Origin: a bacterium HR41
Lineage (GTDB): Bacteria > Actinomycetota > Thermoleophilia > Solirubrobacterales > Thermoleophilaceae
Direction of reading: 5' to 3'
NCBI GenBank assembly: GCA_002898855.1
Contig: BEIR01000046.1
Coordinates: forward strand, 1 to 7,934
Length of the DNA stretch: 7,934 nt
Notes under the pieces: model-generated
Database searches by the model: none
What the model saw: only the letters and a program-made list of their open reading frames with translations
Told to the model about the DNA's origin: nothing
Position numbers and translations under genes: made by a program
Shown: positions 6,272-7,934 of the stretch, piece by piece
Numbering within the stretch: the first letter of the stretch is position 1
Layout of the letters: each line of letters starts with the position of its first letter

Positions 6272-6976
6272 GTGAGGAGCGAAGAAGCGAGGGCGCACCG
6301 TGCGGTGGTAGTCGCCGGGGCTACCGGCGCGCTCGGGCGTGCGGTAACGAGCGAGCTCGTCACACACGGCTTCGAAGTGTTGCCGCTCGGTCGTCGCGAG
6401 GAGGCGGTGAGCGCGCTGGCGCGCGAGCTCGGCTGCGCGCGCTGGGCTGTCGCCGAGCTCGGGAACGGCAGCACGCAGCTCGAGGGGGCGCTTGCTCGGC
6501 TCGCTCCTTTCGATGCGGTGGTGGATGTGGTTGGCGGTTTCACGGCCGGCCCGCTACTCCACGAGACCGACGCCGCCGACTTCCGCGCTCTGTTCGAGCT
6601 CAACTTCTTCAGTGCCTACGAGTTGGCGCGAGCGGCGCTACCCCACTTGCTCGCGCGCGGCGGGGGTGCGCTCGTTTTCACCGGCGCGCGCGCCGCGCTC
6701 GAACCGTTCGCCGGCGCCTCGGCCTACGTGATCTCAAAGGCCGCGCTGCACGCCCTTGTGCGCGCGCTCGACGCCGATTACAGGCGCCGTGGCGTGCGTG
6801 CCAACGCCATCGTTCCGGGCGTCATCGATACGCCTGCGAACCGACGCGCGAACCCCGACGCAGATCGCTCGGACTGGGTCGACCCGCGCGATATCGCGCG
6901 GGTCGTGCGCTTTTTGGTCTCGGACGATTCGACGCCGATTGCCGGTCAGCTGGTGCCGGTGTGGGCGCCCGCTTGA
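6272..6976 (+). CDS. SDR-family oxidoreductase resembling dihydropteridine reductase
   Basis: A 234-residue classical-length SDR. It has the Rossmann loop VVVAGATGALGR (12-23); GRRE after beta-2 (40-43), which suggests NADP(H); DVVGGFTAGP (85-94) where NNAG is usual; Asn111; and the catalytic pair Tyr152-VIS-Lys156. The usual catalytic Ser, 13 residues before the Tyr, is Ala139 (FTGARAALEPF). That segment and PGVIDTPANRRANPDADRSDW (182-202, in two pieces: PGVIDTPANRR and ANPDADRSDW) closely recall human QDPR as I remember it (LAGAKAALDG, and DTPMNRKSMPEADFSSW), which also lacks the Ser. So reduction of a quinonoid pterin-like or other substrate is possible but unproven. The start is uncertain: an in-frame stop at 6260-6262 bounds it, GTG at 6272 has only a distant GAGG, and GTG at 6305 is the alternative. 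It is the only plus-strand gene. It is divergent from the yhaM-type gene and overlaps the fabI tail by 31 bases, so antisense interference is conceivable. Confidence 0.85.
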   Translation: MRSEEARAHRAVVVAGATGALGRAVTSELVTHGFEVLPLGRREEAVSALARELGCARWAVAELGNGSTQLEGALARLAPFDAVVDVVGGFTAGPLLHETDAADFRALFELNFFSAYELARAALPHLLARGGGALVFTGARAALEPFAGASAYVISKAALHALVRALDADYRRRGVRANAIVPGVIDTPANRRANPDADRSDWVDPRDIARVVRFLVSDDSTPIAGQLVPVWAPA

Positions 6977-7755
6977 CCGTCGCGCTTGCGTCCCGCGGCG
7001 ACGAAGTTGAAACCGGAGTCGACGTGCAGGATCTCGCCGGTGATCGCGCGCGAGAAATCCGAGAAGAGGAAGCACGCGGCGTCGGCCACCGGGTAGGGAT
7101 CGGTCGGATCCCACGGCAGCGGCGCCCGCTCGGCCCATGCCTCGGTGAGGATCTCGAAGTTCGGGATGCCCTTGCCGGCTCGTGTTTCGAGCGGGCCGGC
7201 GGCGATCAGGTTGGAGCGAATCAGGCGCTCGCCGAGGTGGAAGGCGAGGTAGCGGTTGATCGATTCGAGCGCCGCTTTGCAGACGCCCATCCAGTTGTAG
7301 ATCGGCCAAGTCACGGCCGCGTCGAAATCGAGTCCCACCAGCGAACCGCCGCTCGGCGGGCAGAGATCGCGCAGAAGGCGCCCGAGCGACATGTAGCTGA
7401 AGCTGCTCGTGTGGAAGGCGAGGTTGACGCGTTCGGGACGCACGTCGAGGAAGTCGCCGGCGAGCGTTTCGCGCGGCGCGAACGCCACCGCGTGCAGCGC
7501 GCCGTCGACGTTGCCCCACTTCGCGCGCAGGCGATCGGCGACGCGGTCGAAGTGCTCGCTGTTGGTGACGTCGAGATCGAGCACTTCGGGCTCGTTCGGC
7601 AGGCTCTTCACCGCCTCTTCGCACAGCTCACGGTCCTGGGGGCGGGCGGTGGCGACGATCTCGGCGCCGAGCTCCTGGGCCCGCTTGGCGCAGGCGAACG
7701 CAATGCTCTGATCGTTGACGATCCCGGTGATGATCAGACGCTTACCTTCGAGCAT
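6946..7755 (-). CDS. fabI: Enoyl-[acyl-carrier-protein] reductase (NADH), FabI/InhA type
   Basis: A 269-residue divergent SDR that reduces trans-2-enoyl-ACP in the last step of each fatty-acid elongation cycle in the cytoplasm. The FabI signatures are clear: cofactor loop ITGIVNDQSIAFACA (9-23) with the Gly and Ser that FabI uses in place of GxxxGxG, Asp62-Val63 (adenine site), AFAPRE (91-96), and the catalytic Tyr153-x6-Lys160 in YNWMGVCKAALES. GLDFD (141-145) and YNWM resemble mycobacterial InhA more than E. coli FabI (which has SYLG and YNVM). SNLIAAGPLETRAGKGI and ITGEILHVDSGFNF complete the fold. ATG at 7755 is preceded by GGGAAGGGAG, a good ribosome site. The last 14 or so residues (RKRDGQAGAHTGTS) extend past the usual end and are encoded opposite the SDR gene tail. 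It starts 41 bases after purE, so the two may share a transcript. Confidence 0.95.
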   Translation of the reverse strand: MLEGKRLIITGIVNDQSIAFACAKRAQELGAEIVATARPQDRELCEEAVKSLPNEPEVLDLDVTNSEHFDRVADRLRAKWGNVDGALHAVAFAPRETLAGDFLDVRPERVNLAFHTSSFSYMSLGRLLRDLCPPSGGSLVGLDFDAAVTWPIYNWMGVCKAALESINRYLAFHLGERLIRSNLIAAGPLETRAGKGIPNFEILTEAWAERAPLPWDPTDPYPVADAACFLFSDFSRAITGEILHVDSGFNFVAAGRKRDGQAGAHTGTS

Positions 7756-7758
7756 CGT

Positions 7759-7768
7759 CTCCCTTCCC
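7759..7768 (-). promoter_or_regulatory. Ribosome binding site of fabI
   Basis: The minus strand reads GGGAAGGGAG, ending 3 bases before the ATG at 7755; the AAGG core has a 6-base spacing. The 41-base gap to purE has no clear promoter or terminator, which favours a purE-fabI transcript. Confidence 0.6.
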
Positions 7769-7796
7769 GTGGCGATTTGGCGGTTGGAGTGGGCTG

Positions 7797-7934
7797 CTAG
7801 GCGGTGCTGTTGGAGCGCAGCGCGCGGTCGCTAGCGCGCACGCGATCCGCCTGTCGAGCGCGGAAGTCTTCCACGGTACGGCGGATGCGCGCATCGCTGA
7901 CAGCGAGGATTCTCGCTGCGAGCAGACCAGCGTT
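7797..7934 (-). CDS. purE: N5-carboxyaminoimidazole ribonucleotide mutase, C-terminal end (cut by window edge)
   Basis: Reading the minus strand from the window edge gives 45 residues and a TAG stop at 7799-7797. They begin NAGLLAARILAVSDARIRR and continue with a charged helix (VEDFRARQADRVRASD) and the tail RALRSNSTA. The N-A-G/A-L-L-A-x-x-I-L-A-x-S-D pattern followed by an R-x-x-x-E-x-F/Y-R helix is the characteristic end of PurE, where the Asn-Ala-Ala/Gly-Leu helix packs near the active site of the octamer. PurE interconverts N5-CAIR and CAIR in purine synthesis. Only the C-terminus is present, so catalytic residues cannot be checked. The stop is 41 bases before the fabI start on the same strand. 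The call rests on this short motif and would be confirmed by the sequence just beyond the window. Confidence 0.82.
   Translation of the reverse strand, partial: NAGLLAARILAVSDARIRRTVEDFRARQADRVRASDRALRSNSTA

Noticed and set aside
6211..7800. Very long plus-strand open frame across the SDR gene and opposite fabI
   Set aside because: Its translation is arginine/alanine-rich with no recognisable family, and both well-conserved genes in other frames explain the DNA. Long stop-free frames are expected at this GC content.

Overview
This window is gene-dense, high-GC bacterial chromosome with GTG starts, short or overlapping gene junctions and no mobile elements, tRNAs, rRNAs or CRISPR arrays. The gene content points to Actinomycetota: a fused PafB-PafC WYL regulator, an InhA-like enoyl-ACP reductase, an F420/FMN split-barrel protein of an actinobacterial type and at least one probable leaderless start. 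A deep-branching class such as Thermoleophilia is a guess from overall resemblance, not something the sequence proves.

Layout. From 1 to 6144 everything reads on the minus strand, in transcription order: a YhaM-type OB-fold/HD 3'-5' exoribonuclease (4990-6144), the PafBC transcription factor (2807-4888), a small split-barrel oxidoreductase-like protein (2261-2725), and three dTDP-L-rhamnose genes, rfbA (1139-2212), rfbD (193-1071) and the start of rfbB (1-196, cut by the window edge). rfbD and rfbB overlap by 4 bases (ATGA), so they are almost certainly translationally coupled. A 127-base divergent region (6145-6271) separates this block from a plus-strand SDR oxidoreductase (6272-6976), which resembles dihydropteridine reductase. 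That gene converges on fabI (6946-7755, minus) and overlaps it tail to tail by 31 bases. Upstream of fabI, at the right edge, is the C-terminal end of purE (7797-7934, minus), which is too short and truncated to stand out as an open frame but is recognisable from its residues.

How the genes relate. RfbA, RfbB and RfbD supply three of the four steps from glucose-1-phosphate to dTDP-L-rhamnose for cell-surface glycans; rfbC is not in the window. PafBC is a DNA-damage-response activator, and YhaM trims RNA 3' ends. FabI completes each fatty-acid elongation cycle, and PurE acts in purine synthesis. Apart from the rhamnose block this looks like ordinary housekeeping neighbours rather than one pathway. 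No gene is missing for more than 130 bases anywhere. I do not see a convincing new biological system. The most unusual items are the QDPR-like SDR that lacks the usual catalytic serine, its antisense overlap with fabI, and small repeat structures in the intergenic gaps.
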